NCBI GenBank assembly: GCA_947624245.1
Contig: CANQJL010000011.1
Coordinates: 1 to 64,000, forward strand
DNA from: an uncultured Acetatifactor sp.
Lineage (GTDB): Bacteria; Bacillota; Clostridia; Lachnospirales; Lachnospiraceae
Reading direction: 5' to 3'
DNA length: 64,000 nt
The notes below the pieces were generated by a model. The model saw only the letters and a program-made list of their open reading frames with translations, did no database searches and was not told the DNA's origin. The stretch's first letter is position 1, and each line of letters opens with the position of its first letter. A program made the position numbers and the translations under genes. Shown here in pieces: positions 8,746 to 16,703 of the stretch.

Positions 8746-9119
8746 TTTTGGTGGTCGGCGGTCAGGGCGCCGGAAAGAGAACGTTTGCGAGAAGTCTTGG
8801 CTATGAGGACGGGGAGATGGCGGACGCCTGTCTGAACGATCTTCCTGTGATTTTTCATGTAGAGCGCATGGTCTTTGCCTGTCCGGAAAATGCGGAAGCG
8901 CTGTATGAGGCGCTTTTGACTAAGAAAGTGGTCATCTGTAACGAAGTGGGGAGCGGCGTGATTCCCACAGATCAAGAGGAGCGGCTGGGAAGGGAAGCGG
9001 TGGGAAGGCTGTGTATTCGTCTGGCGCAGCAGGCAGACGCGGTGGTCCGCATGGTATGCGGGATTCCTTCCGTAATCAAGGGAAGTCTTCCGGAGACTGC
9101 GGAGGAGGAATGTCTGTGA
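8742..9119 (+). CDS. Short second CobU-like protein
   Basis: A 125-residue protein starting at GTG 8742, whose bases overlap the cobS stop (GTGA). It has a P-loop, GGQGAGKRT at residues 6-14, and a clear CobU-like C-terminal half: CNEVGSGVIPTDQEERLG then LAQQADAVVRMVCGIPSVIKG. It lacks the histidine-bearing HRxxR segment and the LLECI..NMF block that full CobU has in between. It keeps the TNEVG-type motif that the longer CobU has changed. I infer a diverged, shortened duplicate of CobU; whether it keeps kinase activity, binds GTP, or partners with the long copy is unknown. An upstream in-frame extension to 8448 would run through cobS and is rejected. Confidence 0.72.
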   Translation: MILVVGGQGAGKRTFARSLGYEDGEMADACLNDLPVIFHVERMVFACPENAEALYEALLTKKVVICNEVGSGVIPTDQEERLGREAVGRLCIRLAQQADAVVRMVCGIPSVIKGSLPETAEEECL

Positions 9120-9772
9120 AGGTGCTTTTGATCCGTCATGCGGCCACGGCGGGCAATGAGGAGAAACGTTATATCGGAAGGACGGACGAGCCCTTAAGTC
9201 CAAAGGGCATTCGGGAGGCGCGAGCCGCGGGCGGCAGCAGGAACGTGCCCTTCGTCTATGTGACCCCGCTTATCCGTACCGGACAGACGGCACGGATCCT
9301 CTTTCCCTGTGCCGAACAGATAATTGCAGAAGATTTGCGGGAGATGGATTTTGGCGCCTTTGAGGGCAGGAGCGCGGCGGAGATGGAGACCGACCCGTCT
9401 TATCGCGCATGGGTGGAGGGCGGCTGTCTGGGACAGTGTCCGAACGGGGAATCCCGACGGGAGTTTTCGGCGCGGGTGCAAACGGCCTTTGAGGAGCCCT
9501 TGCGTCCGTATCTGCCGTTCTGCTCTTTCACAGAAGAAGAGACAGAGTCCAGCGGGAAGCGGGAACTGGCGGTATTTGTGATCCACGGCGGCTCCGTCAT
9601 GGCCATTCTGGAAAAGTTCGCCCGTCCGAAAATGTCCTTTTATGAGGGATATCTGAACAACTGTCAGGGCTTTCTCTGTACCGTGTCCGTCCCCGTCCGA
9701 AAGGACGTGGAGGAGGAAGGCCTGCCCTTTGTGCTGAGAGATGTGATAAAGATGGAGAAGATAGCGTTATGA
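9110..9772 (+). CDS. cobC: Histidine phosphatase family protein, probable alpha-ribazole phosphatase
   Basis: A 220-residue member of the phosphoglycerate mutase/histidine phosphatase superfamily. The RHG-type motif LIRHAATAGN puts the phosphorylated histidine at residue 10, with the second histidine in VIHGGSVMAI. In this operon it should remove the phosphate from alpha-ribazole phosphate, or from the finished cobamide phosphate. The ATG at 9110 follows GGAGGA and overlaps the previous gene by 10 bp; an upstream in-frame ATG at 9011 lies inside that gene. The superfamily is broad, so the specific substrate is inferred from context. Confidence 0.82.
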   Translation: MSVKVLLIRHAATAGNEEKRYIGRTDEPLSPKGIREARAAGGSRNVPFVYVTPLIRTGQTARILFPCAEQIIAEDLREMDFGAFEGRSAAEMETDPSYRAWVEGGCLGQCPNGESRREFSARVQTAFEEPLRPYLPFCSFTEEETESSGKRELAVFVIHGGSVMAILEKFARPKMSFYEGYLNNCQGFLCTVSVPVRKDVEEEGLPFVLRDVIKMEKIAL

Positions 9773-10731
9773 TCTGTCATCTGGCGGCGTTCTGCGCGGG
9801 ATTTTTTCTGGATATGATCTTTGGCGATCCTTTGGGAAGCTTTCATATTGTGGTCTGGCTGGGCCGCGGCATCAGTCTCTTGGAAAAGGGATTTCGGAGG
9901 ATTCTGCCAAAGACCGCCGGGGGGCAGCTTGCGGGCGGATTCCTTCTGGCGCTTTTGATTGCCGCAGGTTCCTTTTCCCTGAGCGCGGGGTTTTTGTCCC
10001 TGCTTTATAAGCTGCATCCGGCCGCCGGACTTTTGGGCGAGAGCTTTCTTTGCTGGCAGTGTCTTGCCATGCGCGGTCTGAAGCAGGAGAGTATGCGAGT
10101 GTATAGATGCCGTCATGACCTTAGAGCCGCCAGAAGCGCTGTGGCGCGGATCGTGGGGCGGGACACGGAAAAACTGGACCTGTCCGGCGTCTTTCGCGCC
10201 TGTGTGGAGACGGTGGCGGAAAACTGTACCGACGCAGAGATTGCGCCCATGCTGTATCTGGCCGTTGGAGGAGGGGCACTTGGCGTACTGTATAAGGCGA
10301 TCAATACCATGGACAGTATGCTGGGCTATCGGACGCCGGAGTATCTGTATTTTGGCCGGACAGCGGCCAGACTTGACGATGCGGCGAATCTGATTCCCGC
10401 CAGAATCGCGGCTCTCTTGATGATAGCTGCGGCAGGCATGACGGGACAGGACGGGAAGAACGCCGTGCGCATTTTCTTAAGAGACCGGTATCGTCATTCC
10501 AGTCCCAATTCCGGTCAGACCGAATCGGTATGTGCGGGAGCGCTTCATATCCGGCTGGGCGGGCCGTCCTTCTATTTTGGGGAGCGGGTGGAGAAGCCTG
10601 CCATCGGAGACGACAGCCGGCCCATAGAGGCTGAGGATATCCTGCGGGCGAACAGGCTGCTCTATGGGACGGGGTGGCTTTGTTTCTTCCTCTGTGTGCT
10701 CGTGAAAGGGGCGGTGATTCTGTTATGGTGA
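9769..10731 (+). CDS. cbiB: Adenosylcobinamide-phosphate synthase (CbiB)
   Basis: A 320-residue membrane enzyme that attaches aminopropanol or its phosphate to adenosylcobyric acid. The N terminus shows FFLDMIFGDP near residue 13, typical of the family, and the C-terminal half has the conserved ETVAENCTDAEIAPMLY near 147 and DRYRHSSPNSGQTESVCAGAL near 243. Several hydrophobic stretches are present. ATGA overlap with the upstream phosphatase gene and 7-bp overlap with cobD show tight coupling. Confidence 0.92.
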   Translation: MICHLAAFCAGFFLDMIFGDPLGSFHIVVWLGRGISLLEKGFRRILPKTAGGQLAGGFLLALLIAAGSFSLSAGFLSLLYKLHPAAGLLGESFLCWQCLAMRGLKQESMRVYRCRHDLRAARSAVARIVGRDTEKLDLSGVFRACVETVAENCTDAEIAPMLYLAVGGGALGVLYKAINTMDSMLGYRTPEYLYFGRTAARLDDAANLIPARIAALLMIAAAGMTGQDGKNAVRIFLRDRYRHSSPNSGQTESVCAGALHIRLGGPSFYFGERVEKPAIGDDSRPIEAEDILRANRLLYGTGWLCFFLCVLVKGAVILLW

Positions 10732-11792
10732 TCCACGGCGGGAACCGGCGGGAATTTCTTGAAAAATATGGGCGGGAGCCCTTGGACTTTTCCGTCAATG
10801 TCAATCCTCTGGGAATGTCCCCCAAGGCGAGGGAGGCCGCTCTGGAGGCGCTGGATCGGGGAGGGGAGTATCCGGATCGGGAATATGCGGCACTGCGTCT
10901 TGCGGTGGGAGAGCATTTCGGCATTCCGGCCCGGTATGTCATACCCGGAAACGGCGCAAGCGACCTGATCTTTCGGGCAGCCGCCCTGCTGAGCGGAAAG
11001 AGGGTACTGCTCACCGCGCCTGCCTTTTCGGAATATGAGGCCGCTCTTTGCGCTTTCGGCTGCCGGATCCTCTATCACAGGCTTTTGCCAGAAAATGATT
11101 TTTCTCTGACGGAGGACGTTCTGGAGCAGATCACACCTGCGCTGGACGGCTTCTTTCTGTGTAATCCCAACAACCCTACAGGCACAATGGTGCAGCCCAA
11201 GCTTTTGAACAGGATTGTGAAGCGGTGCGAGGAATGCGGGACCCTTCTGTGGGTAGATGAGTGTTTTAACGGCTTTCTGGACGATCCGGCAGCCCATTCC
11301 CTCGTAGGCCGTCTTTCCGACTGCCGCAATCTGATCATTCTGCAGGCTCCCACCAAGCTGTACGCGCTGGCGGGCCTGCGGCTGGGCTACGCCTTCTGCG
11401 GCGAGGAAAGTCTTTGGGAAAAGCTGTGGACATATGGACAGAGCTGGCCGGTGTCCGCGGTGGCTCAGGCGGCCGGCATCGCCGCGTTGAAGGATGAGGA
11501 TTATGTAGAGCGCTCTCTGTCTTTGGTCAGACAGCAGCGGGCGTATTTGCGCGCAGGACTGAAGAGTCTGTCTTTTCGGACGGTAAAGGGTGAGGCGAAT
11601 TATCTGTTTTTTTACACGGATATTCCGGACTTTGCCGATCGTCTGGGCGAGAGGGGAATCCTCATCAGATGCTGCGACTCTTACAGAGGGCTGGAGAAGG
11701 GATATTATCGGATTGCCGTCCGGCTGCCTCGGGAAAATGAACGGCTGCTCGGGGAGATGATGGAGATTTCCGGAATGCGGAGGTTTGTATGA
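10725..11792 (+). CDS. cobD: Threonine-phosphate decarboxylase (PLP-dependent, CobD-like)
   Basis: A 355-residue fold-type I PLP enzyme that decarboxylates L-threonine O-3-phosphate to (R)-1-amino-2-propanol phosphate for CbiB. It begins VIHGGNRREFLEKYGREPLDFSVNVNP, read in short pieces as HGGN and DFSVNVNP, both characteristic. The PLP lysine is Lys211 in APTKLYALAGLRLGY. Histidinol-phosphate aminotransferase is the nearest alternative; the operon and the HGGN start favour CobD. The ATG at 10725 is chosen over an in-frame one at 10674 inside cbiB. It overlaps cbiP by 4 bp. Confidence 0.88.
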   Translation: MVIHGGNRREFLEKYGREPLDFSVNVNPLGMSPKAREAALEALDRGGEYPDREYAALRLAVGEHFGIPARYVIPGNGASDLIFRAAALLSGKRVLLTAPAFSEYEAALCAFGCRILYHRLLPENDFSLTEDVLEQITPALDGFFLCNPNNPTGTMVQPKLLNRIVKRCEECGTLLWVDECFNGFLDDPAAHSLVGRLSDCRNLIILQAPTKLYALAGLRLGYAFCGEESLWEKLWTYGQSWPVSAVAQAAGIAALKDEDYVERSLSLVRQQRAYLRAGLKSLSFRTVKGEANYLFFYTDIPDFADRLGERGILIRCCDSYRGLEKGYYRIAVRLPRENERLLGEMMEISGMRRFV

Positions 11793-13285
11793 AAAAGCGG
11801 ATTATGATTCAGGGAACCATGTCGGGAGCCGGAAAGAGCCTGATGGCAGCAGGGCTTTGCCGTATCTTTCACAGGGCCGGCATCTCGGCGGCGCCCTTTA
11901 AAAGTCAGAATATGGCCCTCAACAGCTATATCACAAAAGAGGGACTGGAGATGGGGCGCGCCCAGGCGGTGCAGGCGCAGGCAGCCTGCATCGAGCCCTC
12001 CGTGCTGATGAATCCCATTCTGCTGAAACCCTGTTCCGATACAGGCAGTCAGGTGATTGTAAACGGAGAAGTGACAGGGACCATGAACGCGGCGGAATAC
12101 TATACTTATCGCCCCCGCTTAAAGGGTGTGATCCGACAGGCATTCACTGCTCTGTGCGAGACATACGACCTCATTGTCATAGAGGGTGCAGGCAGCCCGG
12201 CGGAGATCAACCTGAATCAGGACGACCTTGTGAATATGGGCATAGCGGAGATGTTCGATGCGCCCGTGCTTCTCGTGGCGGACATTGACAGGGGTGGTGT
12301 GTTTGCCCAGATTTACGGGACGATAATGCTTCTTCCCGAATGTCAGCGCAGACGCATTCGAGGCGTCATTATCAATAAATTTCGCGGAGATGTAAAAATA
12401 CTGCAGCCCGGTCTGAAAATGATAGAGGATAAAACAGGGATTCCTGTGATCGGAGTGGTTCCTTGGATACCTGTGGATATCGACGACGAAGACAGCGTCA
12501 TCAGAAAGAACAACACGTTCCGCAAGCCCATAGAAATTGCCGTGATTCAGTTTCCCAGAATTTCAAATGCCACGGATTTTAATCCTCTGACCCGTCTTTC
12601 GTCTGTGCATGTGAACTATGTCCGCACCGCGGCGGAATTTTCCGATCCGGATATGGTGATTCTGCCGGGCACAAAAAGTACTATGGCGGATCTGCTGTGG
12701 ATGCGGCAGAACGGACTGGAAGCGCTGGTCAGAAAAGCGGCAGATGCGGGGAAGCCGATTCTCGGAATCTGCGGCGGCTATCAGATGCTGGGCGAAACGA
12801 TCTCGGATCCGGACAAAACGGAACGGGGTGGACAGATAGCCGGTCTCGGACTTTTACCGGTGGAGACGGTATTTGAACCGCAAAAGACAAGGTGCCGGTC
12901 ACAGGGCGTGATCCGACAGTCGGACGGCGTATTTCAAGGGCTTTCCGGCGCCTCCTTTGCCGGATATCAGATACACATGGGCCGCACCCGCCGCAGGGAG
13001 AACACAGCTCCCTTTTGTATCCTTGCGGACGGTACCGAGGAGGGAGCGGTCTCGGGAAATGCGGCCGGCACCTATATCCACGGGCTGTTCGACGGGAACG
13101 CAGCGCAGGCCCTGGAAGAGCTGCTGTTGTGCCGCAGGGGTATTTCCTGCGAAAATCTGTCCCCGATCACGGATACGGAGACTTTCCTGCAAAGCCAGTA
13201 TGACATTCTGGCAGACGAGCTGAAAAAAAGCTTGGATATGGAGAGGATATGGGATATCCTAAAGGAGCAGGAGGACAACGGTTGA
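11789..13285 (+). CDS. cbiP: Cobyric acid synthase
   Basis: A 498-residue glutamine-dependent amidase that converts adenosylcobyrinic acid a,c-diamide to adenosylcobyric acid. The N-terminal ATP-binding half opens with IQGTMSGAGKS and KSQNMALNSY; the C-terminal half is a class I glutamine amidotransferase with nucleophile Cys328 in GICGGYQMLG and histidine in TYIHGLFDG near 431. It is the last gene of the coupled cobamide cluster. Its presence lets the cell use a,c-diamide intermediates, although no ring-building genes are nearby. Often named cobQ in other organisms. Confidence 0.92.
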   Translation: MKKRIMIQGTMSGAGKSLMAAGLCRIFHRAGISAAPFKSQNMALNSYITKEGLEMGRAQAVQAQAACIEPSVLMNPILLKPCSDTGSQVIVNGEVTGTMNAAEYYTYRPRLKGVIRQAFTALCETYDLIVIEGAGSPAEINLNQDDLVNMGIAEMFDAPVLLVADIDRGGVFAQIYGTIMLLPECQRRRIRGVIINKFRGDVKILQPGLKMIEDKTGIPVIGVVPWIPVDIDDEDSVIRKNNTFRKPIEIAVIQFPRISNATDFNPLTRLSSVHVNYVRTAAEFSDPDMVILPGTKSTMADLLWMRQNGLEALVRKAADAGKPILGICGGYQMLGETISDPDKTERGGQIAGLGLLPVETVFEPQKTRCRSQGVIRQSDGVFQGLSGASFAGYQIHMGRTRRRENTAPFCILADGTEEGAVSGNAAGTYIHGLFDGNAAQALEELLLCRRGISCENLSPITDTETFLQSQYDILADELKKSLDMERIWDILKEQEDNG

Positions 13286-13322
13286 TCCTGCCCTTTATAA
13301 ACCGATGAGAATCGAGGCCATG

Positions 13323-14000
13323 ATGAAGCATAAAATTTTAATCGTAGACGATGAGGTAATGCTGACGGAGCTTCTGTCGGCGCATTTGCAGGACTGCGGG
13401 TACGAGACGCTGTCCGCCAACGATGCCGGCCGGGCGGTGGAGCTGTTGTCAAAGGAGCCGGATCTGATCCTGCTGGATATCAATATGCCGGGCATAGACG
13501 GACTCGCGCTGTGCAGAAGCATCAGAGAGCATGTGAGCTGCCCCATTCTCTTCCTGACGGCGCGGGTGACGGAACAGGACATGATAAACGGTTTTGGTTA
13601 CGGCGGAGACGATTATATTACAAAGCCCTTTCGCCTGAATGAGCTGACGGCCCGCATCGCGGCACACCTGCGCCGGGACGAAAGGAGCAGGCAGAAGCAG
13701 TCCGTTCTCTCCAGCGGTCTTCTCCTTGTGAATCTGTCCGAGCGGAAGGTCTTCTACGGCGAAACGGAGATTCCGTTCTCACGGCGGGAATTCGATCTGA
13801 TCGAATTCTTTCTCACTAACGCCAATCAGGTGTTCGACAGGGATAAGATCTACGAAGCCGTGTGGGGGTATGATGCGGAAGGGGACAGCGGCGTGATCAA
13901 GGAGCATGTGAGAAAAATCCGCACAAAGCTGAAGGAATACACGGGGAAGGAATTTATTGAGACGGTCTGGGGAGTGGGATATCAATGGAAAAGCTCATGA
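13323..14000 (+). CDS. OmpR/PhoB-family response regulator
   Basis: A receiver domain (about residues 1-115) with the phospho-acceptor aspartate near residue 52 in LILLDINMPGIDG and the conserved lysine in ITKPF, then a winged-helix DNA-binding domain ending IETVWGVGYQW. Candidate ATGs are at 13305, 13320 and 13323; GAGG at 13314-13317 is best spaced for 13323. Only 37 bp separate it from cbiP and no terminator is seen there, so it may be partly cotranscribed with the cobalamin operon. Its partner kinase gene overlaps its end. A direct-repeat site at 15342 is a candidate target. Confidence 0.88.
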   Translation: MKHKILIVDDEVMLTELLSAHLQDCGYETLSANDAGRAVELLSKEPDLILLDINMPGIDGLALCRSIREHVSCPILFLTARVTEQDMINGFGYGGDDYITKPFRLNELTARIAAHLRRDERSRQKQSVLSSGLLLVNLSERKVFYGETEIPFSRREFDLIEFFLTNANQVFDRDKIYEAVWGYDAEGDSGVIKEHVRKIRTKLKEYTGKEFIETVWGVGYQWKSS

Positions 14001-15334
14001 AGAAATACAGAGATCTTTCTTTTCGCAGGGCCTTTGCCCTGACGGTCCTCGCTGCGTTCGCCGCCGTGACCTTTTTGTCCGCGGCGGGCATCTGGGGCTG
14101 TGTCGCTCTTCGGAACTATCTGGTGCCCGACCCCAATGCCATAATGCTGAAAACAGAGTATCAGAATGAGAACGGCAGGACCTGTTCCATGGAATACAGA
14201 GTCACTCTGGGGGAGGAAGCATTTCAGCTTCCCTGGCTCACGGAGGCGGAGGACGGGAAACCGGTGTCGGAATTGGCCGATATTTCCTCTTTAAAAGTTT
14301 CCGCGGTAAAGATAGGAAAAAGCATCGATCTGATCGGTCCCAGGCGCAGGCTGGCGTATCAGTGCTTGGGCGTTTTGACGATTCTTCTTCCCGTTCTTTT
14401 TTCTGTGGCGGGAATCCTAATCTGCGGCTTTTTCTTCTACCGTCATAAGATGAAGAAACCGCTGGCTCTCTTGAATCGGGCGATGGAGAACATTACCTCC
14501 GAAAATCTGGATTTCTCTCTGCAATACGAAAGCAGGGACGAAATGGGACAGCTGTGCGGTTCTTTCGAGAAAATGCGCGGAGTGCTCTCGGAAAATTACA
14601 GGACGCTGTGGAATATGGCACAGGAACGCAGGCTGCTTCAGGCTTCCGTGGCCCATGACCTGCGCAATCCCATTGCCATTCTGGCAGGATATGCAGAATA
14701 TCTGCAGATCGGCCTGAAAAAGGGCACCCTGTCCGGAGAGCGGCTTTTGACGATCGCGGAGCGGCTGGAAGATACGGTGAGCAGACTGAGTCAGTACACG
14801 GAATCCGTCAGATATCTGAACCGAATGGAGGACGTGGAGCTTCGTCCGGCCGCGGTCAACGCTTTGGAATTTGTCCGGAAAATGACGGAAGATTTTGAGA
14901 TACTGGCGAAGGAGGCGGGTCTTCGCTTGGAAGCGGTCTGCCGTCTGCAGGAAAAGGATACGGGGACGCCCTGCGAACCGACCGTGACGATGGACTGCGA
15001 CGTGGTATACCGTATTGCGGAAAATCTGATGAACAACGCGCTTCGCTTTGCGAAGCAGACGGTCAGGATCGTCTTTGATCTGGAGGAGGAATCCCCCGCC
15101 GCAGGGAACCGGTTCTTTACGGTCGAGATCTGCGACGACGGGCCGGGATTTCCGGAGGAGCTGCTTGGGAGAAGGAACGATTTCTTCGCACACATATCCA
15201 AAGAAAAGGGGCACAGCGGGCTTGGGCTTGCCATTGCGGATATTCTCTGCAAAAAGCACGGCGGGCGGCTGGAGCTTGCGAACGGCGGGCAAGGGCTTTC
15301 GGGCGGAGCGGCAAAGCTTTTCATAAAATCTTAA
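13985..15334 (+). CDS. Sensor histidine kinase
   Basis: A 449-residue membrane kinase: first transmembrane helix about residues 16-38, an extracytoplasmic segment of roughly 85 residues, second helix about 122-148, HAMP linker, phospho-acceptor His near 223 in VAHDLRNPIAIL, N box ENLMNNALRF, and nucleotide-binding CDDGPGF and GHSGLGLAIA. The gene starts inside the end of the response regulator gene (16-bp overlap); an ATG at 13997 giving an ATGA overlap is an alternative start. The signal is unknown. The two lipoproteins encoded next are possible accessory sensors, an inference from gene order. Confidence 0.88.
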   Translation: MEKLMKKYRDLSFRRAFALTVLAAFAAVTFLSAAGIWGCVALRNYLVPDPNAIMLKTEYQNENGRTCSMEYRVTLGEEAFQLPWLTEAEDGKPVSELADISSLKVSAVKIGKSIDLIGPRRRLAYQCLGVLTILLPVLFSVAGILICGFFFYRHKMKKPLALLNRAMENITSENLDFSLQYESRDEMGQLCGSFEKMRGVLSENYRTLWNMAQERRLLQASVAHDLRNPIAILAGYAEYLQIGLKKGTLSGERLLTIAERLEDTVSRLSQYTESVRYLNRMEDVELRPAAVNALEFVRKMTEDFEILAKEAGLRLEAVCRLQEKDTGTPCEPTVTMDCDVVYRIAENLMNNALRFAKQTVRIVFDLEEESPAAGNRFFTVEICDDGPGFPEELLGRRNDFFAHISKEKGHSGLGLAIADILCKKHGGRLELANGGQGLSGGAAKLFIKS

Positions 15335-15341
15335 TAGTAGT

Positions 15342-15373
15342 TTGACGGTTATTTGACTTTTTGAATTTATAAT
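15342..15373 (+). promoter_or_regulatory. Direct-repeat promoter, likely response-regulator dependent
   Basis: A perfect TATAAT (15368-15373) lacks a well-spaced -35: the two TTGAC copies start at 15342 and 15353, exactly 11 bp apart, leaving spacers of 20 and 9 bp. Direct repeats of about one helical turn in place of a -35 box are typical of OmpR-family regulators such as PhoP. The regulator encoded at 13323 is the obvious candidate activator. Confidence 0.5.
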
Positions 15374-15404
15374 CTCCCTGTCTAGAAAAAGCAGGGAGGT
15401 TTTT
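15374..15404 (+). terminator. Terminator-like hairpin overlapping the transcription start and ribosome site of the SBP gene
   Basis: CTCCCTG (15374-15380) pairs with CAGGGAG (15392-15398), then GTTTTT. The left arm begins right after the -10 box at 15368-15373, so transcripts from that promoter would start near 15380 and lack most of the arm. Only read-through RNA from upstream would fold, ending transcription or hiding the ribosome site GGGAGG. This would separate the upstream operon from the lipoprotein genes. Confidence 0.6.
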
Positions 15405-15407
15405 AAT

Positions 15408-16679
15408 ATGAGGAAAATTCGCAAAAAACGGTATTTATGGAATGTACTGATCTTGGCCGTGTCAGCCGCGGTGATTCTGGCAGGCTGCGGCGGGGAGACG
15501 CCCCGAGAGGGACCGATTTCTTTGACCTATGCCACCTTTTCTCCGGATTTTGAGATGGAGCAGTGGATCGCCGAGTGGAATCGGTCCCAGGACCGATATC
15601 GGATAGAGATTCTGGAGTACGAGAACAGCGATACCGGAAGGGCGCAGCTTAACAACGAGATTTTGTCCGGAAAAGCTCCGGATCTGTTCGATCTGTCGTA
15701 TATCAATGTGAGCAGCTTTGTCTCCAAGGGACTTTTAGAGGACCTGAGACCTTACCTGGACCGCGAGGAGAAGATTTCCGAAGAAGATTTGTTGTCCGGT
15801 GTCCTGCAGACCTATGAGGCGGACGAAGGCCTCTATGGGATCATGCCGGAATTTCGCCTGGAAATTTTGGCGGGAAAGAAAGATCGGGTGGGAAACGTGT
15901 CCGACTGGACGGTAGACAGGCTGTGCCGGATGATAGAAGATCTTTCCCCGAACGAAATCCTGATGGAGGGGTTCTCACCCATGGGTATGCTTCGGGCGAT
16001 TCTTGCCACGGATATGGAAGATTTCGTGAACTGGGAGGAGGGAACATGCTCCTTTGACGGAGAGAAATTCAAAAAGCTTCTCACCACCGCAAATTCTGTG
16101 GAGACCGTTTTTATGGAGGAGAAGGAGCTGACGGAGGGTCTGCAGAGCGGGAAAGTGCTGCTCGGCAGGATCTATGTCACGGATCTTGTGGAATATGTGA
16201 ACAGTGTGAAGGCGTTCGGAGAGGGGGAGATCTCCCTGCTGGGCTTTCCCTCCGAGGCAGGCGGGAGGGCCGTTCTCACGGCGCGAATGCCCGTCGGAAT
16301 CTCACGGACATGTAAAAATAAGGACGGCGCATGGGAATTTGTGCGTTCGCTTTTGGAGGAGGATTTTCAGAGGACCCACGTCCATTTCTGCCTGCCCGTC
16401 AGACAGGATATTCTGAGGGAAGAATTTGAAAGGGTGATGACGGAGAACCCTTACGGGGACGCCCCTGAGGCAAAAATGTGGAAGCCGGCCACGCAGGAGG
16501 AGATCGACACCCTATATAATGGTCTCTGCCAGATGAAATACAGCGGTATTTTCGACGAAACGGTCTGGAATATCGTGTCGGAGGAGGCGGAGGCGTATTT
16601 TAACGGACAAAAATCCGTGGAAGCGGTCATGGACGTGATTCAGAGCAGGGCGTCGCTGTATGTCAGCGAAAATTACTGA
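15408..16679 (+). CDS. Extracellular solute-binding lipoprotein without a permease partner
   Basis: A 423-residue family-1-type solute-binding protein with lipobox LAGC (Cys27) and a mature domain opening ISLTYATFSPDFEMEQWIAEWN, which is typical of sugar- or oligosaccharide-binding proteins. No permease or ATPase gene lies nearby; instead it follows a two-component system and precedes another lipoprotein. It may therefore act as an extracellular sensor subunit or share permeases encoded elsewhere. The ATG at 15408 is 9-10 nt after GGGAGG. Ligand unknown. Confidence 0.8.
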   Translation: MRKIRKKRYLWNVLILAVSAAVILAGCGGETPREGPISLTYATFSPDFEMEQWIAEWNRSQDRYRIEILEYENSDTGRAQLNNEILSGKAPDLFDLSYINVSSFVSKGLLEDLRPYLDREEKISEEDLLSGVLQTYEADEGLYGIMPEFRLEILAGKKDRVGNVSDWTVDRLCRMIEDLSPNEILMEGFSPMGMLRAILATDMEDFVNWEEGTCSFDGEKFKKLLTTANSVETVFMEEKELTEGLQSGKVLLGRIYVTDLVEYVNSVKAFGEGEISLLGFPSEAGGRAVLTARMPVGISRTCKNKDGAWEFVRSLLEEDFQRTHVHFCLPVRQDILREEFERVMTENPYGDAPEAKMWKPATQEEIDTLYNGLCQMKYSGIFDETVWNIVSEEAEAYFNGQKSVEAVMDVIQSRASLYVSENY

Positions 16680-16703
16680 GGAAAAAAGAGGAGAAAAAAG
16701 AAA

